From the NCBI GenBank assembly GCA_947097085.1, contig CAMUQR010000006.1:1-22884 (forward strand): 22,884 bases of DNA. Direction: 5' to 3'. Shown here one piece after another: positions 13,283 through 21,536 of this stretch. The stretch is from an uncultured Candidatus Saccharibacteria bacterium. Lineage in GTDB: Bacteria; Patescibacteriota; Saccharimonadia; Saccharimonadales; Saccharimonadaceae. Under the pieces are notes generated by a model. That model had not been told where the DNA came from and made no database searches. It worked only from the letters and a program-made list of their open reading frames with translations. The number at the start of each line of letters is the position of its first letter. Position 1 is the first letter of the stretch. A program made the position numbers and the translations under genes.

Positions 13283-15438
13283 TGAGACGACTGGTCCGTA
13301 AAAAACGCTTAAAATTCTCGATCATAACGGCAATTATTATCGTTGCGTCGTTTTGTACTTATTATTTTTATCACAGAGAACAGGCGCAGGCTTTAGCGAA
13401 CTTTAAGCCAGGTAATATTATGAGCGACTATGTCATGGGTAATTACACTACGATGACTGAGGCGCAGATTCAGGCCTTTTTGAAATCCAAAAATCACTGT
13501 AATGACCGTGATATCAACAAAGCTAAACGTTATCCGAATGTTAGATATAACATCCGTGACGGGCATTTTGTATGTATGGCCGATGACTTATTTGATGGCG
13601 AGTCGGCGGCGCATATTATTTGGCAAGCGGCTCAAAATTATCGCATCAATCCGCAAGTGTTATTGGTTTTATTAGAAAAAGAACAAAGCCTAGTGACCGA
13701 CACTTGGCCAAATCATATTCAATATCGTACAGCCACTGGTTTTGGCTGTCCGGATACCGCACCCTGCGATGCACAATATTACGGTTTAAAAAATCAAGTA
13801 CGCTTAGCAGCTAAATTATTTCGTTCAGTTTTAGATGGTGGTTGGAGTAATTATCCTGTTGGTAATAACTTTATTCAATATAATCCGAACAAAGATTGTG
13901 GTGGCTCTAATGTCTACATTGAAAACCGAGCCACCTCGGCATTATATCGTTACACCCCTTATCAACCAAACGCTGGAGCGCTAGCGGCTGGTTGGGGACA
14001 AGCTTATTGTGGTGCTTATGGCAATCGTAATTTTTATCTTTATTTTAAGAAATGGTTTGGGTCGACCCAGGATGCCGTGAAGGCCTCGCCATTAAATGTA
14101 TCTTCTTCTGATGAATTTGGTCAGCGATTTATTGGTGATAAGCTTAAGGTGAGTTTTACAGTCAAAAATGATACAAAAACAACTTTTCACTATGATTACA
14201 TTGGTATTGCCGCACGAGATGCTTTGTCAAAAAATATCGACTATATGCTCAGGGACGTGACGTTGAGGCCAGGCGAATCAAAGCTAATTGAAAAAATATT
14301 TGATGCAAATCTTGAAGGGGAATATCAATTTTTCCTTAGTAGTATTGCTAAGGGAGAAAACATATGGAGGCCGTGTGAGCTAAATTATAGCCAAGACTAT
14401 TGTTTTAATAAATATGTCGTCCAGAGCAAACCGATTATTAATAATTTTACAGTCAGTAATGGCTTACGAACAAATGATTTAGTTGAAGCGTCATATTCAA
14501 TTGCCAATACGAGTCAATATAAAACCAAAGTTGCACCCGTCTTTTACGAGTTGCAAAACGGTAATGTAAGAAGAAACATACAAACCAGTCCAATTACGCT
14601 CGATAAAAATGAAGTACGTAGTTTTAAACAAATAATGCCGACTATCCATACGCCAGCTAATAATATTTCATACAAAATGATGAATGCCGGTCAAGAAAAA
14701 ACCACTTTGCAATTCAATGTTAAACCAGCTCTCACTCTCACTCAAGGCTTAACTTTATCAAATCCCAACCCTCGTGTGAATGAACCAGTCATCGCCAGCT
14801 TTAAGATTAAAAACCATTCCAATCGAGACATTTACGCCAATGAGCTAATTTGTTTCATTGTTCGAGATGAGCATAATGGCAATCATGACTTTGGTTGCAT
14901 GGAAGTTGGCACAGTACCAGCTGGCCAAGAAAAAACTTTCTCACGAACTGCTCCGTTTACAAAAAGTGGTAAATTCCGCGCTTTCTTCTCAACCTTCAAA
15001 AACCAGCTCTGGCATGACTACGATGTACGCACTCCAGAGACTGGTCAAGAAAAAACCACTTTGCAATTCAATGTTAAACCAGCTCTCACTCTCACTCAAG
15101 GCTTAACTTTATCAAATCCCAACCCTCGTGTGAATGAACCAGTCATCGCCAGCTTTAAGATTAAAAACCATTCCAATCGAGACATTTACGCCAATGAGCT
15201 AATTTGTTTCATTGTTCGAGATGAGCATAATGGCAATCATGACTTTGGTTGCATGGAAGTTGGCACAGTACCAGCTGGCCAAGAAAAAACTTTCTCACGA
15301 ACTGCTCCGTTTACAAAAAGTGGTAAATTCCGCGCTTTCTTCTCAACCTTCAAAAACCAGCTCTGGCATGACTACGATGTACGCACTCCAGAGACTGGTC
15401 AAGAAAAAACCACTTTGCAATTCAATGTTAAACCGTAA
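13282..15438 (+). CDS. Membrane-anchored lysozyme-like surface protein with tandem Ig/CARDB-like domains
   Basis: A 718-residue protein. A basic N-terminus and a membrane segment (about 12-29) anchor it. Residues about 40-262 are a lysozyme-like domain of a type common in actinobacterial surface proteins: INPQVLLVLLEKEQSLV (122-138, with Glu132/Glu134 as possible acids), TATGFGCPDTAPCDAQYYG, IQYNPNKDCGG, YTPYQPNAGAL and YGNRNFYLYFKKWFGS. Four beta-sandwich modules follow: two divergent (about 268-380 and 383-482) and two identical ones (483-600 and 601-718). The chain stops at the exact end of the last module. Peptidoglycan cleavage or binding is suggested by the fold but the catalytic residue is not proven. 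GAGGTGG lies 7 nt before the ATG. The convergent glycosyltransferase gene ends only 4 nt away. Confidence 0.78.
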   Translation: MRRLVRKKRLKFSIITAIIIVASFCTYYFYHREQAQALANFKPGNIMSDYVMGNYTTMTEAQIQAFLKSKNHCNDRDINKAKRYPNVRYNIRDGHFVCMADDLFDGESAAHIIWQAAQNYRINPQVLLVLLEKEQSLVTDTWPNHIQYRTATGFGCPDTAPCDAQYYGLKNQVRLAAKLFRSVLDGGWSNYPVGNNFIQYNPNKDCGGSNVYIENRATSALYRYTPYQPNAGALAAGWGQAYCGAYGNRNFYLYFKKWFGSTQDAVKASPLNVSSSDEFGQRFIGDKLKVSFTVKNDTKTTFHYDYIGIAARDALSKNIDYMLRDVTLRPGESKLIEKIFDANLEGEYQFFLSSIAKGENIWRPCELNYSQDYCFNKYVVQSKPIINNFTVSNGLRTNDLVEASYSIANTSQYKTKVAPVFYELQNGNVRRNIQTSPITLDKNEVRSFKQIMPTIHTPANNISYKMMNAGQEKTTLQFNVKPALTLTQGLTLSNPNPRVNEPVIASFKIKNHSNRDIYANELICFIVRDEHNGNHDFGCMEVGTVPAGQEKTFSRTAPFTKSGKFRAFFSTFKNQLWHDYDVRTPETGQEKTTLQFNVKPALTLTQGLTLSNPNPRVNEPVIASFKIKNHSNRDIYANELICFIVRDEHNGNHDFGCMEVGTVPAGQEKTFSRTAPFTKSGKFRAFFSTFKNQLWHDYDVRTPETGQEKTTLQFNVKP
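14689..15434 (+). repeat. 354-bp perfect tandem duplication plus 38-nt partial third copy
   Basis: 14689-15042 and 15043-15396 read as identical base for base, and 15397-15434 repeats the first 38 nt before diverging at the stop. The unit is exactly 118 codons, so it adds one whole beta-sandwich domain in frame. The 38-nt block that begins each copy encodes GQEKTTLQFNVKP, the last strand of a module, and also ends the older preceding module. It therefore gives flanking homology for unequal recombination. The absence of silent changes means the duplication is very recent, was homogenised, or is an assembly artefact. Confidence 0.95.
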
Positions 15439-15442
15439 CTTC

Positions 15443-18004
15443 TTATTTACGTTTAATAAAATTGAGAGTTTTGATCATTAAAGGGGTGAAGCGAATAAAC
15501 AAACCATGAGTGAGTCGGTGGAGCCGAATTAAATTACCAGCAATTTCTCGGGAATTATAAAATTCTGGAAATTGTTTGAAGCTTTTTTCGAATGACAGGA
15601 AGGGTTTGTTAGAGGTAAATAATTCAGTTGCAACATAATATTGTCCTTTGCACATTGGTTCGATAATGTGTTTGAGGATATAGTGTTTTTTGTGATCTGA
15701 TATAGAATCTTGTGATTTACGAAACTCTTCAAGTAGGCGGAGGCAGACTTTTTCATGATGAAGGTAATTTTTCTTGCGTGACTCAATGGACATTGATTGA
15801 CCACTGCGACCAAGATAATAGTTATAGATTTCTAGCGGATAATAGGTAACTGTCTGAGACTGAGAGTAGGTTAAGAAATTATATTCCATATCAACGTAAA
15901 AACAATGTTCGTCGATCATGAAATTTGCCTGTTTTAATAGTTGAGTTTTACAGGTGGTCGTTGATAATAACGGACCCCATTGCTTAAAACCGTAACCGCT
16001 ATAAATTAAATCATCAAGGTAGAGTTTTTGATAATGTAAGAGGTTATCGTAATGTTTACTGTTGCGTTTAATGGCATCAATTGCAAAATCTTCGACTAAA
16101 TCAGTCAAGACAATATCAGCATCTTCATTTTGAAGCTTTTGCAAGAAAGTGACAAAATTATCAGTAATATAATAATCATCACCGTCCATTAATCTGAAAT
16201 ATCGACCAGTAGCGTGTTTGATACCATGATTGATAGTTGATCCATGACCGCCATTTTCTTTATCGATAACTTTGACAGATGGTGATATTTTTTTCAATTC
16301 ATTAGCAATTTTGATTGAGTTATCTTTTGATCCGTCATTCACAATGATAACTTCAACCAAATCATTATAATCGTGATTAATGAGGGATAGAACGCTATTG
16401 TATAGGAATTTCTCACAATTGTAAGTTGGAATCACAACAGTTAAAAGAGGCTGTTTTGCTAATGGTTTTTGTGGATAAAGATGATATTTTGGCGCTGTGC
16501 TATTTTTTAACATCTTAATTTCTTTATCGATCGTGTATTTCGATGAAGCACTTTTCATAATTGATTCATGTACTTTTTTTGAATCGCTCATGAATTTCTT
16601 TGGTTGATGGTAATATTCCTCAATTAAATCAGCCATATGAATATAATCTTCTGGAGAGCTAAAATTACCAATCTCTTCATCAATAAAATCACTAAGTCCA
16701 GTACCATAAGATGTTAGGGGAATAGTGCCAGAAATGGCGCATTCTAATGTAGCAACTGCTTGCGAATCATAACGCGTAGCAAATAGTGCTAAACCGTGTT
16801 CATGAAACATGTGAGACATCTCATCTGAACTCAAGAAAGTTTTGTGGATTTTGACGTTAGGGAAATTTTTAATAGGAGCTAATAATTTGTCGTGTAAGAG
16901 ACCATCGCCATAAATTGAAAATTCTAAATCCTTAAAAATCTCACGACGTGATAACTCTAAAATGGTGCGAACATTAGTGTCGATTGAATAAGAGTTGAGG
17001 TCATGAAAACTACGAATCATACAGATTTTTTTACGATGTTCCGCGATACGATCTTTAGGGAAAAACACAGATTCGTCAATTAAACACGGTATAATCTCGT
17101 AATTATTGATTTTTTCGCCCAGCAGTTCCTCACAATGTTTACGGCCCCAATCACAGACAAAAACAAATTTCACATTTGCATAAGTGTTGTAGCGTTTGAG
17201 AATTTGGTCCTTGGTGCGGTTGAGGGCAATTTGCTCGTTGCTTAGTTCTGCCTGAGGTTGGAAATATTGACATCCATAAATCGGCGCATCCCAATACAAA
17301 GTATCAGCTCCGTGCGAGTAAATAAAAATATTAGTCTTGCTGGTGTCAGTAGCATCTAGAATTTGAGCGTATTTTTCATTGAAGAAATGAATTAGAATCT
17401 GTTGATAATGGTGGTCCTGAAGAATAGTTCGTAGGCGTGCATAAGAAACTGACTGGACAGTCACTCCATCGTATTCGTAAGTAGTGATTGTGTCGTGCGT
17501 GTCATTGACAACTAATAGGCTAGCATCTAGTTTTCTCTCGGTATAGGCTTTGAAACGTCCGTGTAAAAATGCACACCGGTAGCGATTTGAATACGCTGGG
17601 TATGATGGGGTGATCATGAGCCGACTAGCATTGATTTTTAAAGTCTTATCAATTTGAAAGTTGCTAGTAGGAAGGATTTTAACTGCTAGTTGATGGAGAT
17701 TGGCGGTGGTGTTTGCTGGAACGACAATATCTACAAAAAAACTACCTGGCCTTAAATCAAAGAAAAGTGCTCGGGAGTTGATTTCGGTGGAGCGAATTTC
17801 TTTGAGACGTTTACTCAGAAGTCGGATTTTAATGGTATGATTATCAGCTTTGGATTGAAGCTGAAGATAGTGATCGTTTTTGAGCGTCACTGGTGATAAG
17901 ATAATAAAATGCTTGGTTTTTGGTGATTTATTCTCAAGTTTAATAGATTGGTTTTTCTGAAAATTATAGTAAATAAAAGTTATATTTTTCCCTTTGATAT
18001 TCAT
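15443..18004 (-). CDS. Two-enzyme glycosyltransferase: GT4-like domain fused to GT2 domain
   Basis: An 853-residue protein. Residues about 1-125 form a beta-rich N-terminal module with no family I recognise. Residues about 130-495 look like a GT-B, GT4-like enzyme (IYSHGADTLYW; FVFVCDWGRKHC; EIIPCLIDESVFF; FSIYGDGLL; GLALFATRYDSQAVATLECAISGTIPLTS). Residues about 520-740 are a GT2 (GT-A) domain: TVVIPTYNCEKFL, IIVNDGSKDNS, NGGHGSTINHGIKHATG and the metal-binding DGDD. It could add two sugars in sequence. I prefer the ATG at 18004: an upstream GTG at 18028 is possible, but TATAAA (18023-18018) before the ATG would supply a short-leader promoter. It stands alone between converging and diverging genes, so it is its own unit. 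Confidence 0.85.
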   Translation of the reverse strand: MNIKGKNITFIYYNFQKNQSIKLENKSPKTKHFIILSPVTLKNDHYLQLQSKADNHTIKIRLLSKRLKEIRSTEINSRALFFDLRPGSFFVDIVVPANTTANLHQLAVKILPTSNFQIDKTLKINASRLMITPSYPAYSNRYRCAFLHGRFKAYTERKLDASLLVVNDTHDTITTYEYDGVTVQSVSYARLRTILQDHHYQQILIHFFNEKYAQILDATDTSKTNIFIYSHGADTLYWDAPIYGCQYFQPQAELSNEQIALNRTKDQILKRYNTYANVKFVFVCDWGRKHCEELLGEKINNYEIIPCLIDESVFFPKDRIAEHRKKICMIRSFHDLNSYSIDTNVRTILELSRREIFKDLEFSIYGDGLLHDKLLAPIKNFPNVKIHKTFLSSDEMSHMFHEHGLALFATRYDSQAVATLECAISGTIPLTSYGTGLSDFIDEEIGNFSSPEDYIHMADLIEEYYHQPKKFMSDSKKVHESIMKSASSKYTIDKEIKMLKNSTAPKYHLYPQKPLAKQPLLTVVIPTYNCEKFLYNSVLSLINHDYNDLVEVIIVNDGSKDNSIKIANELKKISPSVKVIDKENGGHGSTINHGIKHATGRYFRLMDGDDYYITDNFVTFLQKLQNEDADIVLTDLVEDFAIDAIKRNSKHYDNLLHYQKLYLDDLIYSGYGFKQWGPLLSTTTCKTQLLKQANFMIDEHCFYVDMEYNFLTYSQSQTVTYYPLEIYNYYLGRSGQSMSIESRKKNYLHHEKVCLRLLEEFRKSQDSISDHKKHYILKHIIEPMCKGQYYVATELFTSNKPFLSFEKSFKQFPEFYNSREIAGNLIRLHRLTHGLFIRFTPLMIKTLNFIKRK

Positions 18005-18017
18005 TTCACGATCTCTT

Positions 18018-18023
18018 TTTATA
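18018..18023 (-). promoter_or_regulatory. Candidate -10 for the fused glycosyltransferase gene
   Basis: TATAAA on the minus strand ends 13 nt before the ATG at 18004, giving a leader of about 7 nt. No clear -35 is visible. If the upstream GTG at 18028 is the true start, this box lies inside the gene and the call fails. Confidence 0.3.
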
Positions 18024-18036
18024 AGCACTGCATAAG

Positions 18037-18064
18037 TTGCTTTTTTGACTAAGTTTTATATAAT
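18037..18064 (+). promoter_or_regulatory. Promoter of the downstream glycan operon, leaderless
   Basis: TTGCTT (18037-18042), a 16-nt spacer and TATAAT (18059-18064) lie just before the ATG at 18073, leaving 8 nt. There is no Shine-Dalgarno, so the first gene is probably read from a leaderless mRNA. Confidence 0.6.
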
Positions 18065-18072
18065 TATACAGT

Positions 18073-19860
18073 ATGGGTAGCTTAAAGTCCATTTTGAAAC
18101 CGCGAGTAATTTTCGCAGTATTAGCCTCTGTTGGTGTTTTTTGGTATCTTTGTGAATTATTGGCGATGCGTCATTATGCGAACCCGATGGAATTAAGCGG
18201 AACTTTCGCTTTTTTGCTATTTTTTGCGTTTTATTATTTTTATGAAAAAGTGGATTTAAGCACTAAAAGAATAAAGTTATTTACTCTTGTGAGTGCTGGT
18301 ATTTTGAGCTTAACTTACGTAATCGGTGCTCAACTTGATATTACACATTCTATTCATTGGCATTTCGATACAATCTTAAAAATCATCATGCTGAGTTGGG
18401 CATTTGTGCCAGCGACGAATTATATTTTGACAGCATCTTTTACGGGAAAGCCAAAGCGTCACTTTAGTCTTAAAAAAACAATCATATTAATTGCGCTTAT
18501 TCAATTTATTTTTTTTCTGATTTCATTTCCTGGTGTGTATGGCTATGATGCTGGTTATCAGTTATTACAATTTTCCGATCCAAATATTCCCATCACTCAA
18601 ACTTATTCGATAGTCCATTCGGCTTGGCTGTATTTAACAATTGTGAAAATTGGCGTTGGTGTGTTTGGTAGTGCGGAAATTGGACTAGCGATATATGCAT
18701 TTTTACAAAGTGCATTGGCAATTTTGATTATTTATATCGCTTTGAAAATAGCTAGCAAATATCTACCAGTAGTAATTGTTAAGATAATGGCATTGTGTGC
18801 AGTGTTGCCATTTTCACTAATTATGTATATTTCAACCTCACAAGATACGATTTTTGGACTGTTTGCGTTTTTGATTGTATTAATTTTAACCTTAGCCTCA
18901 ATTCATCAAGAGATCTTACGGAAAAAAGAAACACAGATGATTCTAGGTGCGTCAGCACTGATGATGTGTTTGTTGAGAAATAACGGTGTATATATTCTTG
19001 CCTTTTTATTATTATTTGTATTAATCTTTAAATATCTTCGTAATAAAAATAAAAAAATAATTTTGCCGATTGCATGTGCCATTATGATTTACGTGTTCTT
19101 CCAAATTTTCTTAGCTGTCTATGGTATTATAGACTTTGAATCTGAACGTAATAAGATGAGCGTTCCGTCCCAACAGTTAACGCGCTGTGTAGTATCGAAT
19201 GCTGATCAATTATCGGAGGATTTCATCAACCGCTATCATTATTATTACCCGAGGATTAATTTAAACATCTATAAATTAAATCAACAAATTGCTGATTATC
19301 AAAAAAATCATTTTGACTCTGTTAATTTTAATAAAAATAAGCTAGCATTTTTTAAATATTATACGAAGATGTTTTTAAAATGTCCGAAGAGTTATGTAGA
19401 GGCATTTTTATTTAATACTATTGGCTATTGGTATTTAGATAAAAATTATCCTGATCCGCAAATGTATCATCCAGTGATTGAGTATGAATATAGGAACCTC
19501 AAACAGCTAGGTGCCAATGATAAATATTATGATATTAAACGGCAATCTATTTTGCCTGATGTTGAGCGCGATATATCACATAATATTCAAAAGGCTTTAT
19601 GGAAAAATACTCCATTTATAAATATATTTTTCCGAATTTCAATTCCGTTTACATTATTTTGGATTGCCTGGATTAAGATTTTGTATCGAAAAAAATACTA
19701 TTTTTTCCCACCAATGATATTTTTAACTGGTTACTATGGGACATATTTCTTAGCGATGGTAGCGTTGTTTAGATATCAGTTCGCTGCTTGGCTGTCAGTT
19801 CCGTTGCTGTTATTTATAATTTTTTATGATAGAGAAAAAAAGAAAGGTTTTTCAAGATGA
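18073..19860 (+). CDS. DUF6020-like polytopic membrane protein, possible GT-C glycosyltransferase
   Basis: A 595-residue protein with about 11-12 membrane segments. After four N-terminal helices, a loop has SFPGVYGYDAGYQLLQF (Asp159) and SIVHSAWLY (His182), which fits the DUF6020 family of Gram-positive membrane proteins. An acidic residue in the first large extracellular loop and a histidine soon after is the arrangement of GT-C enzymes, which use lipid-linked sugars outside the membrane. A hydrophilic loop (about 355-500) holds CVVSNADQ and IGYWYLDKNYPDP before the last three helices. It heads the operon and overlaps the next gene (ATGA). I infer a role in adding sugars to an exported glycan from the GtrA and GT2 genes downstream, which often supply lipid-linked sugars to such enzymes. 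Confidence 0.7.
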   Translation: MGSLKSILKPRVIFAVLASVGVFWYLCELLAMRHYANPMELSGTFAFLLFFAFYYFYEKVDLSTKRIKLFTLVSAGILSLTYVIGAQLDITHSIHWHFDTILKIIMLSWAFVPATNYILTASFTGKPKRHFSLKKTIILIALIQFIFFLISFPGVYGYDAGYQLLQFSDPNIPITQTYSIVHSAWLYLTIVKIGVGVFGSAEIGLAIYAFLQSALAILIIYIALKIASKYLPVVIVKIMALCAVLPFSLIMYISTSQDTIFGLFAFLIVLILTLASIHQEILRKKETQMILGASALMMCLLRNNGVYILAFLLLFVLIFKYLRNKNKKIILPIACAIMIYVFFQIFLAVYGIIDFESERNKMSVPSQQLTRCVVSNADQLSEDFINRYHYYYPRINLNIYKLNQQIADYQKNHFDSVNFNKNKLAFFKYYTKMFLKCPKSYVEAFLFNTIGYWYLDKNYPDPQMYHPVIEYEYRNLKQLGANDKYYDIKRQSILPDVERDISHNIQKALWKNTPFINIFFRISIPFTLFWIAWIKILYRKKYYFFPPMIFLTGYYGTYFLAMVALFRYQFAAWLSVPLLLFIIFYDREKKKGFSR

Positions 19861-21536
19861 ATATATTAGTCGGTAATACTGGTTTTGTTGGTTCAAATAT
19901 CTTTCGCAATGGCCAATTCGATGCGGGTTTTGACCACACTAACATTGAGCAGGCTTATGGTTTAAATCCAGATTTACTAATTTATGCTGGTGTGCCGGCG
20001 GTAAAATATTTAGCCAATCAAGATCGTGAAGCGGATTTTGCGTTGATTCAGCAGGCATTTGATAATATCCAAAAAATTAATCCCAAGCGATTAGTTTTGA
20101 TTTCGAGTGTCGATGTCTATAAAGACTCTTTTCAAAAAGACGAAGATGCTGTTATGGATAAGGATGGCATGGAGGCCTATGGCTTAAATCGTCTGTTACT
20201 TGAGGAAATGGTGCGTGAACATTACGAAAATGCGTTAATTGTACGGTTACCGGCTTTATTCGGTGCTAATATTAAAAAGAACTTTATTTATGACTTATTA
20301 AACCCAGCGCCATCAATGCTTAATGAAACTAAGTTTAATGAATTAAGTGCTAAGATTGATTTTTTGAGCGAATGCTATCAGAAACAACCAAACGGTTTTT
20401 ACCAGTTACAAAAAATCAAGGCTAGTTTGAAAGAGCGCTTAATTCAAGAGCTATCAAACAATAATTTCTCAGCTTTGAACTTTACTGATAGCCGAGCTTC
20501 TTATCAATTTTATAATTTGGATTATTTATTTGATCACATTACTCTAGCTCTCGATAATCAGATTAAAGTGCTAAATATTGCGACTGAGCCGATTACAGCG
20601 GCTGAGGTATACGAATACTTGTATGGTAAGCAATTTGTCAACCACATTACGGATCATCCAGCTAATTACAATTTTAAAACCAAATATTCAGCAGTGTTTG
20701 GCTCGGATGACAGATATATTTTAAAACGCGATCAGATTCTGTCAGATATTAAATATTTCGTTCATCCATTGAAGCTAGCTATTTCGAATATTGGCTTTGG
20801 TGAGACTTTTGATTATCGCGAATTAGAGCAATATAATGGTTTGGAAATCGCTCCATCAAAAATTGCCGTTGATCCATACACTCACCAGGATAATATCACC
20901 GAATATGCCGAGAAAATGATGGATGAGTTTGATCTACCAATTGTGTCAATGCAATCAATTTGGTATCAGGTCAGTGAAGGGATTTTTATGGGTGGTTATG
21001 ATAAATTAGTGGCTGTAACTAAGCAGGCGATTGATTTGGCTGATAAAATTAATTGTCGTAATATTGTGTTTGGTTCGCCAAAAAACCGCAATATGCCTAA
21101 TCCAGCTGGTGATATCGAACTTGCGAAGCAATTTTTCCGAGAAATTGCAGAATATGCCGAGACGAAACAAGTGGTGATTGCGCTTGAGCCGAATCCAACA
21201 ATTTATCAAACAAATTTCATCAACACTACGCAAGAAGCTTTTGACTTTGTGAAGGAACTAAATCTACCCGCCTTGAAAGTTAATGTTGATCTTGGAACTG
21301 TGATTTACAATCAAGAAGATTTATCTGTCATTAAAGACAATATTAAGCTTGTAAATCATATTCACATCAGCGAGCCAAATCTCGAAAAAATCGAGAAACG
21401 TCAACTGCATAAGGATCTAAAGAAGTTGCTAGTGGACAGTGGTTATAATCATTATGTGTCAATTGAAATGAAGGAGCAATCAAACGATGATGTGATTAAA
21501 ACCTTGCGCTATGTCAGGGAGATTTTCGCAGTATGA
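19857..21536 (+). CDS. Fusion of SDR-type NAD(P) epimerase/dehydratase and TIM-barrel sugar isomerase/epimerase
   Basis: A 559-residue fusion. Residues 1-300 are an extended SDR: GNTGFVGSN (6-14) binds the dinucleotide, LISSVDVY (81-88) carries the catalytic Ser, and AYGLNRLLLEE gives Tyr108. The usual YxxxK lysine is Arg112. Residues about 303-559 are a xylose-isomerase-like TIM barrel (KLAISNIGFGE; GLEIAPSKI; CRNIVFGSPKNR) with likely metal ligands Glu444 (ALEPNP), Asp478 (VNVDLG), His501 or His503 (HIHISEP) and Glu537 (SIEMK). The two halves may act in turn on one sugar or nucleotide sugar. AAAGG lies 9 nt before the ATG; the gene overlaps both neighbours by 4 nt. The individual families are clear, the substrate is not. 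Confidence 0.82.
   Translation: MNILVGNTGFVGSNIFRNGQFDAGFDHTNIEQAYGLNPDLLIYAGVPAVKYLANQDREADFALIQQAFDNIQKINPKRLVLISSVDVYKDSFQKDEDAVMDKDGMEAYGLNRLLLEEMVREHYENALIVRLPALFGANIKKNFIYDLLNPAPSMLNETKFNELSAKIDFLSECYQKQPNGFYQLQKIKASLKERLIQELSNNNFSALNFTDSRASYQFYNLDYLFDHITLALDNQIKVLNIATEPITAAEVYEYLYGKQFVNHITDHPANYNFKTKYSAVFGSDDRYILKRDQILSDIKYFVHPLKLAISNIGFGETFDYRELEQYNGLEIAPSKIAVDPYTHQDNITEYAEKMMDEFDLPIVSMQSIWYQVSEGIFMGGYDKLVAVTKQAIDLADKINCRNIVFGSPKNRNMPNPAGDIELAKQFFREIAEYAETKQVVIALEPNPTIYQTNFINTTQEAFDFVKELNLPALKVNVDLGTVIYNQEDLSVIKDNIKLVNHIHISEPNLEKIEKRQLHKDLKKLLVDSGYNHYVSIEMKEQSNDDVIKTLRYVREIFAV

Noticed and set aside
14689..15434. CRISPR-like or mobile-element reading of the direct repeats.
   Set aside because: The unit is 354 bp, in frame, with no spacers, terminal inverted repeats or transposase; it is a domain duplication.
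14858..15481. Paired reading frames of about 82 and 89 residues inside the repeat region, nearly identical to each other.
   Set aside because: They lie in another frame of the duplicated domain gene; their similarity is a by-product of the DNA duplication.
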